Shown here piece by piece: positions 11,065-23,653 of a stretch of 64,000 nucleotides of DNA. The notes below the pieces were generated by a model. The model worked only from the letters and a program-made list of their open reading frames with translations, did not search any database and was not told the origin of the DNA. How positions within the stretch are numbered: the first letter of the stretch is position 1; every line of letters starts with the position of its first letter. Where the stretch lies: contig JAZKJV010008885.1 of the NCBI GenBank assembly GCA_037367405.1, positions 372,001 to 436,000 on the forward strand, in the 5' to 3' direction. Origin of the DNA: Ottelia alismoides (taxonomy: Eukaryota; Streptophyta; Magnoliopsida; Alismatales; Hydrocharitaceae). The position numbers and the translations under genes were made by a program.

Positions 11065-11124
11065 AAGGTTTTCGACCAGCATGTAATGAGCGTGGGTTTA
11101 AATATTATACCTGAATGATTCTGA
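11065..11124 (+). other. short 3' untranslated stretch of copia-1
   Basis: Sixty bases between the polyprotein stop and the polypurine tract, typical of compact copia elements. Confidence 0.7.
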
Positions 11125-11139
11125 GGGCTAGTGGGAGAT
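11125..11139 (+). promoter_or_regulatory. polypurine tract of copia-1
   Basis: GGGCTAGTGGGAGAT directly before the 3' LTR start TGTTAGCC. The same sequence is present at the corresponding position of copia-2. It primes plus-strand DNA synthesis. Confidence 0.88.
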
Positions 11140-13590
11140 TGTTAGCCGTGTGAGCAAGAGATGAACCATTTCTACAATAAATGTTATTGTAATCTTTGAT
11201 ATATCAATAAAGGTTTTTGGTTTATTTCACTCCATATAAGGTTACCTTAGTACAATTAGGGTTATGTACCATGGCCATCTTAATAATCATACAGCAGTTA
11301 ATTCAATGCTTGAATCATAAAGGCTGGTGCTTAGATGATATCTAAAGACTCAGATTGAGTACTCATCCAGCACCGTCAAATGATTGTTAAGAGATGATTT
11401 CCAGCCTAAAAAGGAGATGGCAATCCTTCTCTAAAGGTTGATATCTGACCAGCTGCTTGATGCAAGTCATCTGCATAGGAATAGAGATTCGGAGGTGTCG
11501 AATAAGTTAGATCAAAGAGTTGACTTAATGAGATCGAGATAGTCAAGACCTATGTCGTATACTACCATGATATAAGCATGCATCCTTTGACTGGAGACAT
11601 ATGTATTTCTATATGTATAAGTATGTACACTTGGTTGATCGTTATGTTGATGACCTAATCAAGGTCTATACACTGGCGAGCTGGTGTGCACACGAGGACA
11701 TATGAGTAGTATGATCTCTCAAAGGGATCAAACAGGTTCACTTCAAAATTGGAAGACATGAACTCGCTCATGAGGTATTGGGACCGATCAACCATGCATT
11801 ATCGTCTTGTTTTGCAAGCATGATAAGAGTTTGTAGGTATGATATATGCTTTTGGAAAGCATGATCGATACCAACCTCTGATGACCGAATGAGAAACTAA
11901 ATGATAAAAGCTTGAAGAAGACAGTCTAAAAGTGATCTAAAACTTCAGATTTATTCTCTATCTTCAAGTATGCAGGATGTACGGGTATTAGGAAAACTCG
12001 AGGGTGATGTGATCATAAATAATTGTATAACCATGATGTTTCCATTCCGAAGAAGGGATGAGACATGTTTGGATTTTAGTGACTCCTCTTAGCAGAGAAG
12101 TAATCTAACCTTAGTCCAAATGTTGGACATTGATATGAATACGATTCAGATGCGATGAGAATATTAGATTTACGGCTTTAATTTAATCAAACATCTTTGA
12201 GTGATCCTTGAGATCTGGATTTGAGATATGATCTCAATATCCAAGTCACTATGCGTGGAACGTACAATCGTCATATCCTTATTGCCAAGTATCCACGAAG
12301 AAAGCACATTATTCTTGAAAAGAGTTCAAAAACAATTCCATTATCGATAATATATATGAGCATTGGGAAATTGATGATTAAATGTGATTTATCTATCATG
12401 AATAACACAAATATGGTTCATATTATTTAGACACATTAGAATAGAGATCCAAGATAATTAAATATGATTTAATTATCAAGGATATGAATAACGTGGATAT
12501 CACTATCCATATTATCCATATTTATTATAAATGTGATTTATAATATATTAGAGAGAGTTTATTGTAATTAGTATTTATGAATTAATTATTAATGTGAATT
12601 AGATTCACATTGGACAGTTATTTTAGATGCATGAATGTGATTCATATTTTTCAATGGCATTATTGAAATTGTCACAAAATAATTTAGAATTATTTTTGTG
12701 AATAACTTTGCAATAAAAGTTATTTCAAATTTTGAAGGATTATATGAGATACAAGATCTCACATAATCGAAAGAAGGAAGCCACCTTCCTCTTATGGAGG
12801 GTGGATGGAAGCTGGCCATCCACTCCATGATTGGAAGGATGTTTACCTCCTTCCTAATCATCCTATACTTATTGATTTGTTTGAATTAATTTATATTGAA
12901 GATTATTCAATATATTTAATTTAATTTAAATTGATAAAAAATAATGTTGCAAGTTTATGAAACAAAATCATGTACGTTGATTAAAAGTACAAAACAATCT
13001 AAACCATTGATTTTGTGAGCACATGGATTCTGATCCATGGACATCCAAATTAGTATAAAGGGGAGGGTAGTCCTAGCCTTTTATTCTAAAACATAATTGC
13101 AAGAGCAAACTCTCTCCTTCATTCTCTGTATGCGCCCAATCTCTCTCTCTCTCTCTCAAGAGTGGCCATCCACCTCTTGATCTAGAATGACGTCATCATC
13201 GACACGTTGTTGTGTTACCATATTGACTGCTCGTGGATCTCCATCATCTTCAGTGCCTCTTGGTCGTGAAGAAGATGTCAGATTTCATGAGAAGAAAGCA
13301 GGAGATTCATCCATGCATTGACAAGCATTTCCTCTGTCGGATCAGACTTGAGACAAGAGGTCTCTTACTTTAGAGACAAGGATTGTGAGCACACTTCAAG
13401 AGGTATTCCTATAACATTTTTGTGATCTTGATGAAATGATTTGAGAAGTGTTTTCGAATTATGTGGTTTTATCTCTTTAAAAAAATTTAGTTTCCTGCGT
13501 CGAGCAATTAGTATGACTAGTCATTCTAGATTGTGTTTGATGCAATCTTCTAACGTCCATGATGCACTAAGGCCTAAACCCTAGCCTTCA
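11140..13590 (+). repeat. 3' LTR of copia-1
   Basis: 2451 bases, starting TGTTAGCCGTGTGAGC and ending CCTAGCCTTCA (TG...CA). The first 543 bases have no partner in the truncated 5' LTR but match the LTRs of copia-2 (for example the GGCTGGTGCTTAG and TTAAGAGATGAT blocks). It contains an AT-rich U3 with palindromes at about 12463-12490, a CT run at 13140-13160 and the same terminal 400 bases as the 5' LTR. Confidence 0.88.
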
Positions 13591-13849
13591 CCAACCCCAT
13601 AGGTTCTCAGACTTACTCCATACTTAGGCTGACCAAAGCTTAAATATAGGAGGAACCGATGCCCGGCATGTATATTCATCCATTTATTCTCCACTTGACC
13701 TCGACCGCCTCATTCTTTCTCTTCTTCTGTAGTTAGATTGACCAGAGCCTAAGTATGGGGGGTGGGTCGACTTTTATACTTCTATTCTTTTCACTTGCTT
13801 ATGCTTAGCATGAAATATGTCTCTTCCTTGTTTCTTGTGCTCAGAGGAC
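13591..13849 (+). other. 3' internal tail of Athila-type element D
   Basis: Non-coding tail on the plus strand just before LTR D. It holds CATACTTAGGCTGACC (about 13619) and, about 120 bases on, its near reverse complement GACCAGAGCCTAAGTATGG (about 13740). These are the same AAGTATRGGGG core found in the tails of the other Athila-type elements. The last bases before the LTR (GCTCAGAGGAC) would be a weak polypurine tract. No coding sequence. Confidence 0.55.
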
Positions 13850-16608
13850 TGATAAATCCTAGATTTATCTACATTATTTTATAATATTATCTATCTAACT
13901 TAAGCTATTCAACAAGATTCATTGACTATTAACATTAATTAATAATCTGTGTGTTGTAAATAATTGACCCTAATTAATATATATTGCATAACCCTATTAT
14001 TGTGCTACTATTTTATGTATTTATTTCTCATTAAAAATCAAATAGAATTAGAATAAAACTGTATATAATTAATTATGTATAAAATATAAAACAAAAATCC
14101 AAATAATAACAAAAAAATTAAAGAAAAAATTTTTTATTGTTTAACATGTAACTAATTTTTATCTATGTATAGATGACCTCTTTTTTTACTTCTACATGAA
14201 AATTGTAGATCTCATCGATATCTACAACTTTTATGTTTACCAATTTTTCAAATTCAACATTTAACCATTTATTCTCTAATTATCATTGATTTTTCTATTT
14301 CTCTCCATTCTAATTGGGCTATGTGGCTTCATTTCTATCCGCCACGTGGCCTACCCTCTTGTCCTCACCCGCTTCAAAAATCGGTTGTTAGATCTTTATT
14401 TGGGTTCAATCACAGCCGTTCATCAGTGCCACATTGCCCTTCGTTCGATTGGCTTGATCAGACGCATCCAAATCATCCCTTAGCGCCTCTATTATAGTCT
14501 CTGATACATCTGATTGGGCGCATCAGGATCATATATTCACACCCAATCTTGGGCCATCCGACCTTGATCGGATCGTCCTTTCATTATCATCAACCTCCAA
14601 ATGAGGTGATTTCTCTTCAAAACACCCAATTTTCCAAAATTCCCCATTCGTTGTCAATCATCATTTCCACCAACTGACACCACTTTAACCTTCGTCCAAC
14701 CACCCTTATCCTCGTGTGATCTTCAACCACCACCTCTGATCGATCTTCGCCAACATTTGAGCAGGTGAAATTGCTTGTAAAATTACCTCTAATGACATCA
14801 CCTTCCTCTTCAAATACCCTTCATCGAAAACCTCTACTGGTTATCCTCCATTACGTGCGCCAACTCCTAGCCTCTGACCCTCTTTCTGTGACAGAGATCA
14901 AAACAAAGGACAAGTTATGATGAAGCTCGATGTTGGTGAGATCCGCAAGGTGTCACTCGTGTTGCAGTTATTCACCTGATGTTGCTTGAGCTTCGAGGTT
15001 TTCTACCTTGTTAAGAATATACTTAAGAAGCTCTTACGCTTCTTGCAGCTGAGATTTATCACAAATCCTCCATCGAATTCCATCCTCCATATCTCTAGGT
15101 AAGTTAGTTGTTATTTTCTTTCTGTCTTCAACAGATTATTTCATTGATTTCTCTATGAGTCATCTGTAATATGAATTCATAAAAACCTTCACTGTCAAAT
15201 CATTTTTCATGCATTCATCGTATCACTCCATTCCATCCCATTCTCCTTCAAGAAGAAGGTTCCATATGGGTCTCGGTCCTTCATCATCATCAGCCCTCCA
15301 TTTCGTTCATTGATACACGCAAACACTTCACGATGCTTCGGTCAGTGCTTTTTTAACACTACGGGTATGAGAGAGCTTCAATGATCAAAAAATCCAACCT
15401 TCATCTGTTCTCAATCATCATCTCCGACCACACGTCATCTAGCTTTCATTAGAAGTCGATCCAATACTTCCTCGGTGTACGAGCATCTTTGAGAGGACTT
15501 TGTGAAGGTTTCTCGGTCTTCATACGACTAGAAGAAGATCAACGGAGCAATTCAATGATCATCGGAATGTAGCCCCTTCTCCGCCTCATGTGGAGGAGCT
15601 TCGTCAAGGATGAAGTACAGTCTCTGTTGGATCTCTCCGTTTGGGCGAGATTCAACGTAGGAGATCAAGCCACGTCTTCTTTCGATCCTACACAGTGAGC
15701 CTAAGCTTCGTCCGATCGAACCTGAGTCGAGCTAGCAAGCCATTGACACATCATCAACAAGCTTATCGCCAGACCTCGATGACGTCGCGTGCAGAATGCA
15801 CGTGACCAGGGATTTTTGCAGCAGAACCCTCGTACATCTCAAATATTACAATCCAGTCCTTAACGAGCATCTGTAGAGCGCGTGACCTTTGGAGAATTTG
15901 CAGAGAAGTCCCCTAATATTTTGATATTTGTATGTGTATCCTTCCACCTTTTGTAATAATTACGTACTAGCCCCTGTGACTTTGTGATATTACATTTAAG
16001 TCTAATTTTGGATCTATTTGTGATAAAAAAAACTCTTTATTTTTATTTCAATTATACCCCTGGATTATAACATGAATGACTTTTAACCTATAACTCCTTT
16101 TTAATGCAATTGGTATCGTTGGAAAGTTGGTTTAATTCTCTATGTGTTGGCGTGTTTTGGATAAACCATTTGATGTTTATTTCAAGCATTCACTGTTAGG
16201 GATTTTATTGAAATATTTGACTCCTTGTTTGAATTGAAATTGGTATATTGTGCACTTAAATTCTAGAATTTATTTATTAACTGATTAGAATCATTAATAT
16301 ATTGATTAATCTCTTTATTCCTAATTAGTTTGTCCTTGATTTATTAATTAGGAGTCATCTTCCCATTGAGCACATGTAAATCAAGATTTGACTGAACTTG
16401 ATGAATTGAGACCTCTTTATCTTGATTTTTGAATTACTTAACATTGATTAGAAGTTTCAATGATAAAATTCAGGAGCTTTATTTTATTGTAGATTAGTGT
16501 GTACTATCTTTGCATTATTGTTTTATTTGAAAAGCATAAAAAAGTTTTAAAAATTACATTCATTTTGTGTGATGCATATGCTCAATATTATTAGCCTCTA
16601 GATCAGTA
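13850..16608 (+). repeat. LTR of element D, 3' end truncated
   Basis: Starts TGATAAATC, three bases, GATTTATC. It is an inverted, clearly related copy of the minus-strand LTR at 16609-20064. For example, its bases 13890-14030 match the reverse complement of 19890-20030 closely (roughly 85% by eye), and its end near 16540-16575 matches the complement of about 16850-16890. About the last 250 bases of the LTR are missing because element C begins at 16609. It has an AT-rich start, a GC-richer middle (14500-15900) and an AT-rich end. No gene is seen in it. Confidence 0.7.
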
Positions 16609-19600
16609 TCATAAATATTTAGCACTTAATGATCAATCATAAATTACTTGTGTCCTAGTGTTAGCACTTAGAGAACCATACAAAACCAAGATAAAGATCT
16701 CTTCAAAGAGTTTCTTAGCTTAAATTTACAAACCTGAGAAGTCCAGGGTTGAACACAAGGACACAAGCCATAATACGATTATTCAGGTATTTAAATATCT
16801 AGGATAAGTGATTCATAAATTATCTTGGTCAAAACAATCAATGCATAAAATAAATACATCACAAAATGAATGTAGAATACATAATGCATTTTCAAAACAT
16901 TTTAATGCATGTCAGAAAATAGACATAATGGACAGAATGATAGAATATTAGCACATATGAATATACACATTAATAGGCCATGGGATGATCATGTAACATA
17001 TGCAATGATCAAAATAAAAATCTAGATCTAATTGAGTATTTAACCAAAAGCCAATTTTCATTTCATACGACTAAGAGCATCTAAAGCATCTCTAATTTAT
17101 CGCTCACAAAATAGATGTCAAATCAGAAAACAAATGAAGCCATATGAAGTATGATGAAATAAGCTTTGCAATGCAACTAAAATTACTTAAATCGAAGTCC
17201 AGATGATCAAAATATTCATGATTGAAACCAAGGGCAAAATTGTAAACAAAAGAACATAAAATCCTTACAGATAGAACCTTATAAGGAGTGAAATGGAATT
17301 ATAGAAAACCTGCGATTAAAATTATTGAATACCCCTAGTAGGGGTATTTTTGCAATTAGATAAAGCAAGCGGAATGAATCTGCAAATAATCCAAGGGTGT
17401 ACGGGGGCACATGTCCCATGGACTTGATTATAGTTTTGGAGAAAATGCGGGATGGTCATTGCAATTTTCCAAGGAATCACGCTCGAGGAACATGCTGCTT
17501 TGCCTTGGAAATAGGCTAGGGCCGGCCACAGGTGGTCCGAGCCATGTGGCTGGCCCAGATGCATGGGAAAGTGGCCCGGCTCCTCCGAGGCTACCGGCTC
17601 GGTGACGATTATGTGGCCCACTCCTATGCCATTAGATTGGTCCTAGTTGAACTAGATTCAACGGCATCTGAATGATGTTGATTCCTCTTCCTCCTTCATT
17701 GCGCGACAATTGAAACTAGTCTCCGACGAGGGCTGTTGGGCTCTACCATGTTTGTCTCAACTGACGGAGGGTTGAGGAAGATCTTCAAGATCCTCGTGAA
17801 ATCCTTGATGGTTAGGGTTGATTATCTGGTCGGGCGGGCTGGGTTGGGCATCGGCCCAAACCCGAGTTCATTTATTTTTTAGGGTTTCGTGCCGGGCCAC
17901 GGCTCGAAAAAATCTGGATGGGCCAGCACGAACCCGAACCGGACCCGAAGTTAAACGTGCCATGTTCGAGCCGGGCCAACCCAGTAACTTTTTTCCCTTC
18001 AAAAACTTTTGATTTCTTTTTGAAAATGCTTAATTCGGCATGTGATATGGATGTCTTTTTTTAAAAACTTTTTTATTTTTTAAAAAAACTTGTGATAAAT
18101 CTAAGAATTTGACATCCCTATGGTATTTTGATTAAAAAAGCTTTGAACTGTTTGATTTTTTCTCTTCAAAAACTTTTGAGTATTTCATATACATTTTATT
18201 TTTTAAAAAAACTTCGAAACGCAGGTGCATGATAGTATAGTTGGAGAGTGGAGATAGGATTTGAGGGGGATTAGATTGGCGTGAGTCGTGAGGGGTTAGG
18301 GTTAAAGTACTATTATACAAATTATATTATATAGGTTTGGGATTGGGCTTTCGAACCGGGTTCAGGCCGAGCTTCGGGCCGGGCTCTACTCAGCCCGAAC
18401 CCAGCCCGTTTTAGAAATAGGTTCTTTTTTTGGGCCCGAGCCTGACCCAAGTTTAAACGGGTTCGAGCCGGGCTGCAGGTCGGGTTAGGTTTACCGGACC
18501 TAATGCTTAAACCTACTGATGGTATAGGGACGACCTGAGGGTCTCTAGATCATCATGTCGATCATCACTCACCAGCAGATATTCTCTAGATCAGATCTCC
18601 ATCCCAGACTCCAACCAATGAACATGTTGGACCTGCAAAGGTTAGCAACAACCGAAACCAAGTGTGTGCATGTGGTAGTGATATGGAATGGAAGAAGGAC
18701 CTATCGTGTACAGAGAAGATTGAGGTTATGTGACTTCTCCGCGATAGGGGCAGAGAAAAGGGGTGTAGTGGTCTAAGGGGTGAAGGAAGGAAGAAGGCCA
18801 TTTGATTATCTCGGTGAAGTGAAGTAAGGGTGTCTGATTAATATAATGAAATCAAAAGAAGACGAATGAAGGAATCTTACTTGAGATTTTGAAGAAGGTC
18901 ACGTAAATGGATGAAGGAGCCTGGGTAGAGCTTCTATGGGAAGCTTGGGTCTTTGCTTTACCTCTTCTTCCATATAGGAAGCTCGAACAACAGCAATGGT
19001 GGTCGTATCATGGCTTGTTCGCCATGGGTCATCACCAGATCTATCTCGCCATCGCCGCGCTACATAAGCTCCCCGCTCCTGTCACGAGTAGGAGTTGAAG
19101 GCTAGGGAGAGCCTCACATAAGGGTGGACAGCCGACCACGATAGTCGGCTGTGATGTAATTGAAGATGGAGGTGGCGGTCAAGAGGATTTTAAAGAAGGT
19201 TTCAACCGCCACTCGAAATCGGTCAGTTAGGATTTCAGGGTTGTAGGGAGTTAGCGTGGGTTAGGGGAGTCAAATGAAGGAGTTGGCTATGGAAGTTGGT
19301 CGGGAGATGGTGTGATGAAGGAGGGAAATTCTAGGAAGTTGAGATTTTCAAGTGAGATGGTAACGATATGGATGTTGAAGATAAACTTTGATCGTTAGAT
19401 TATAATATCAGACGATTGATATTGATGCGTTGTTGGGTGATTGAGATCGCCTGATGAGATATGATTAAACGGTGCAGATCCAGACGCTGATGAGCGGACG
19501 AGATGGAGTTGGAAAAAGATCGGACGGTGCAAGGTGAAACGGGTGGCTATAAAAGAGCGGGCCACGTGGGCGGCTGGAAGCACTACGTGACCCAATCATA

Positions 19601-20064
19601 ATGAAGGAAACATGAAAAAATAAAGATTAGAAATAAAATAGTTAGGGTCCAAATTAGAAAAAGTGATGAACATGAAAGTTTTAGATCTCAATGAGATCTA
19701 CAACTTTCATGTAGAAGTCAATGAGAGAAGAGGTCATCTATACATAGATAAAAATTAAACAATTTATTTAAATAATGATAACATTTTCTTTTTATTTTAT
19801 TTTCTCATTTTTTGGATGTTTATTTTATATTTTTTATGTTAAATAAATAATGCATAATATTATTCTAGTTTTTTTTATTTTTAGTGAGAAATAAATACAT
19901 AAAATAAGAGCATAATAATAGGGTTATATAATATAAATTAATTAGGGTCAATTATTTACAACACACATATTATTAATTAGTGTTAATAGTCAATGAATCT
20001 TGTTGAATTACTTAAGCAAGATAGATAATATTTTAATTTATGTTGATAAATCTGGGATTTATCA
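16609..20064 (-). repeat. 3' LTR of element C
   Basis: 3456 bases including a 703-base MITE. The right end carries a perfect palindrome (arms TGATAAATC and GATTTATCA, spacer TGG, 20044-20064), followed by the polypurine-like CTTAAGTATGGGCCAG read on the minus strand. Bases 16650-17450 match 33810-34575 of the right LTR closely (for example the runs around CACTTAGAGAACCATACA and GAATGAATCTGCAAATAA). The left end is inferred from alignment to the clean end at 33769. No gene is seen in it. Confidence 0.78.
17813..18515. mobile_element. hAT-like MITE inside LTR C
   Basis: 703 bases flanked by 8-base near-identical repeats, TTGATGGT (17805-17812) and CTGATGGT (18516-18523). Its ends are TAGGGTTGATT and, on the opposite strand, TAGGTTTAAGC. 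The terminal parts are rich in GGGCCGGGC/CCCGAACCC-type sequence, characteristic of non-autonomous plant hAT elements, and the middle is AT-rich. No transposase ORF. The related LTR D has no such GC-rich block, which supports an insertion. The terminal inverted repeats are short and imperfect, so the family call is tentative. Confidence 0.55.
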
Positions 20065-21072
20065 CTGGCCCATACTTAAGTTAAGCTCGTCCTCAAGCTA
20101 ATAAATAAAGAATTAATTAGAGAGTTAGATTAATTAGTGAGATCCCTGACATTTACATGTGTGTATACGAGGTTGGAATTGACATAGAACACTAGCTTCA
20201 GATATCCTAAGACTCTAAGTTGATCCGCGTGTTAATCAAAAGGAATTCAACTCCTCTAATGGTCAGACTCTCAATGTACATATAAATAAAAGTATGACTT
20301 AGTGTTGACTGCACTCATAAGAGAAGACTGTCAATATCACCAAAAAATTCAATCTAAGAAGCTCTCCTTAGGACCCAACCCTCAACTCTAGGGAATAAAT
20401 CCAGTCTTGCTTCAATTTGTCGTCTCTTTAGTTTGTCAGACTTTAAAAATATAGATGGAAGGTCAGATAATGGAGGGAAATAAGATTGTGTAATTCTTTT
20501 TCTCTTCCTCTCATTGGAACAAGGTTTCCCTCAAGTGCCAATACTCAACACAATTATATCTTTTAATGTCAATCAATGTGTCTGTTAAATGAGATTAAAT
20601 CGTCTATACTTGTTTTTCTGGGAATACGTTGGTGTGTGTCTCTTTAAAGTATCTAATATACCTACACCCAGACTTATAGCGCTAACGATGCAGAACCCTT
20701 TTTTGATGTACTAGCCTGACTCAAAAAGCCTAAGATTTGGTCAAATTGGACACTTAAAAGGTTGGGAGCGCTCGCCTTTAATATAAACTCATATGATATA
20801 TCATTATAATGTAATGAGATTTTCATCATTTCATTTTTTTATTAGGGAACTTCCCTTCTTTTTGGCTATCTCTAGTACTTTTACCGAGGATTGGCACTAC
20901 TGATCAACTTATTAATTATATGTCATCACACCCTGGCACTTTAGGCCAAAGTCAAGAGGAAGTATGAGAACCATGTCCTATATTGGATAAGATGCTGACA
21001 CTCAGGTTTCATGAAGCCATCATTAATTTATCCCATCCTCAAGTATCATATAGATCAAGTCTAAATTCAAGT
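20065..21072 (-). other. 3' part of the internal region of element C
   Basis: About 1 kb next to the 3' LTR. It begins with a polypurine-like tract (minus strand CTTAAGTATGGGCCAG). The rest is AT-rich, with no recognisable coding sequence on either strand. It is separated from the remainder of element C (31565 onward) by copia-2. Confidence 0.6.
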
Positions 21073-23638
21073 TGAAGGATATGGGAAGATCCTTAAGTGC
21101 ATCACGGAAGCGTGAGGATCATATCGTATGCGATCGGGAGAGACTAGTTGTACTAGTAGCTCGAGGCAACGGGATTTAAAAATTTTCAAATGATGAAATC
21201 ACATGATCAAAAAACACTTCTTGGATCATTTCATATAAACAACTATTATGTATTAAGGTTACCTCTTGAAGCGTGGTTGCGATCGAGTCTCTAAACGAAG
21301 AGACCTCCTATCTCAAGTCTGATCCAATGGAGGAGACGCTTGCGAGTGTGTTAATGAGGTGTGTGCTCCTCGCAATTCATGTTGACGATCCAAGTGGCGA
21401 ATCTCCTAATCTCGTCACATGAGATCCAACGTCCTCTTCACGAGCGATGTGCACCGAAGGAGACGGAGATCCACGAGCAAACAATCCGGCAGCATAACGA
21501 CGATGCTGCGGCGATGGCGATTCTCTCTAGGTCTCCATGGTAGATGACCACAATGAGAGAGAGGGAAAGAGCAATAATTTGATGTCCCTTGAAGAGCAAG
21601 GGGTGCCTCTTCTTATATAGTATTTTGGGATCTATGTATCTCAATCCATGGACAATACAAAACCAATGGATGAGATTGATTTGTGTTTCTTTCAATCGCC
21701 ATGATGTTGCTGTAAAAATACAACAATAATTAATTTAATTTAATTTAATTTAATTTATATCGATAAATACATATAACTAATTTCAAATCAAATTAATAAA
21801 TTAATCTTGGAGATAATGATAACATTGACCTTATCCCCTAAAGGGGGCGGTCTATCTCCTCAACATCTCACGAGATCTCATTATCTCATGATATCTCCAA
21901 GATTTACAACAACACTTGTTGTAAATTATTTCACAAAAATAACTCATAATTATCTTTTGTGAATATTGCAATCATGCCACTAGGAAAATGTGAATAATAT
22001 TCACGTCTCAAAATAAAATGTAAATTATATTTTCAATTTATTATCCAATGTGAATCCAATTCACATCAATAATTAATCAACAAATATAAATTACAATAGG
22101 CTCTCTCTTATATATTATAAATCATATTTACAATATATTTATGATTAATATGAATAGTGTTATATACATTATTCATATCAATGATAATTAAATCACATTT
22201 AATCATCTTGGATATCTATTCTCATGTGCCCAAATAATATGAATCACATTCACATTATTAACATCTTTGATAACTAAATCACATTTAATTATCTTAGATA
22301 ACTCTCCTTATAATATGAATCACATTCATGTTATTCATGATAATTAAATCACATTTAATTATCAATATCTCAATGTTCGGATACATATATCAACAACGAA
22401 ATTATCCTTGAACTCTTTCAAGGATAATGCATTTTTTTGTGGATACTTGGAGATAAGGACAGGGCGATTGTATTGTTCGACGTGTAGTGACTTGGATATT
22501 GAGATCACATCTCCAATACAGATCTTGCGGACCTCTCAGAGGTGCTTGATTAAATCAAGACTGCAAATCTAATATTCTCATTGTATCTGGATCACATTCA
22601 GATCAAGGTTCAACATTTGTACTAAGATCAGATTAATTCTCTATGAGAGGAGTCACTAAAATACAAACATGTTTCATCACTCCCTCGGAATGGAAGCGTC
22701 ATGGTTATACAATCGTTTATGATCACATCACCCTCAGGTATTACTAAACATGTACATCCTGCATATTGGAACACCCAGAATAAACATGAAGTATTAGCTA
22801 GTTTTACAATGTCTACTTCAGGGTTTTATCATTAATTTTCTCATTTGACTATTGGGAGTTAGTATCGATCATAGACTTTCCAAAAGCATATATCATACCT
22901 AGATGTTGATCATATACTTTCCAAAAGCATATATCAAACCTACAAATTCAGTGAAGGTTCCAAAGAGAGACGATCGTGCATGGAATTTGATTCTTCCCAA
23001 TATATCATGAGTGAGCTCATGTCTTCCGGTTCATCAATGAACCTGTATGATCCCTTTGAGAGATCGCATTACTTACATGCCCTTGCATGCACACCAGCAT
23101 GCCATTGTATAGACCTTGGTTAGGTCATCAGCCTATTGGTCTGCCAAATGTAGATACTCATACATATAGTAACGCATATGTCTTCGGTCAGAGGATGCAT
23201 GCCTATATCATGACAGCATATGACATAGGTCATTGGTTATCTCGATCTCGTTAAGTCATATCTTTGCCCTAACTTATCTAACACCTTCGAATCTCTATTC
23301 ATATGTAGAGGACCTGCATCAATAGGTCGTTTAGATATCAGCCTTTAGAGAAAGGATTGCCATCTCCTTCTCAGGATAGAGATCATCTCTTAATAATCAT
23401 TTGATGGTGTTTGATGAGTCTTCAATCTAACTCTTTAGATATTCATCCTAGCATCAGCCTCTATGATTCAACAATTGAATCAATAGTTGTATGATCATTA
23501 AGATGGTCATGGTACATAACCCTAATTGTACTAAGGGACCTATTATGCAAATTAGACATTCTTCATTTCATATCAAGGAATGATATTTGCAATAACATTT
23601 ATTGCATAATGGCTCATCGTGGGTTCGCATGTCCAGCA
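21073..23638 (-). repeat. 3' LTR of copia-2
   Basis: 2566 bases; on the plus strand it starts TGAAGGATATGGG and ends CATGTCCAGCA. It matches 28983-31564 along its whole length. The U3 part contains an iterated block at about 22185-22365 with palindromes of the type GATAATTAAAT/ATTTAATTATC and AATATGAAT/ATTCATATT. Confidence 0.9.
22185..22365 (-). repeat. iterated palindromic sub-repeats in copia LTR U3
   Basis: Two to three units of about 70 bases. Each has one palindrome around AATATGAATCACATTCATRTT-like sequence and one around GATAAYTAAATCACATTTAAT. The same block is at 30105-30290 in the other LTR of copia-2, and shorter versions are at 4195-4225 and 12460-12490 in copia-1. The position upstream in U3 suggests enhancer-type repeats, but this is inference. 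Confidence 0.7.
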
Positions 23639-23653
23639 ATCTCCCACTAGCCC
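23639..23653 (-). promoter_or_regulatory. polypurine tract of copia-2
   Basis: Minus strand GGGCTAGTGGGAGAT directly before the LTR start TGCTGGACATG. It is identical to the copia-1 tract at 11125-11139 and is the plus-strand primer site. Confidence 0.88.

Larger units (their letters stand above)
3438..13590 (+). mobile_element. Ty1/copia retrotransposon copia-1, 5' LTR truncated
   Basis: LTR retrotransposon on the plus strand in the order gag, protease, integrase, RT, RNase H, which defines Ty1/copia. Bounded by related LTRs (3438-5429 and 11140-13590), with an initiator tRNA-Met PBS at 5432 and a polypurine tract at 11125. Every reading frame except RNase H is interrupted, so it is not autonomous. 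The 5' LTR lacks the first 543 bases or so found in the 3' LTR. The flanks belong to two different Athila-type elements (E left, D right), so this is not a clean insertion. The left side has been deleted or rearranged. The same family recurs on the minus strand at 21073-31564. Confidence 0.9.

Noticed and set aside
14286..14483. 65-codon plus-strand ORF as a membrane protein gene
   Set aside because: It lies inside LTR D, is not conserved in LTR C, and has no family resemblance.
17411..18012. GC-rich ORFs at 17411-17605 and 17818-18012 as host exons
   Set aside because: They lie in LTR C and in the terminal repeat-rich part of the hAT-like MITE.
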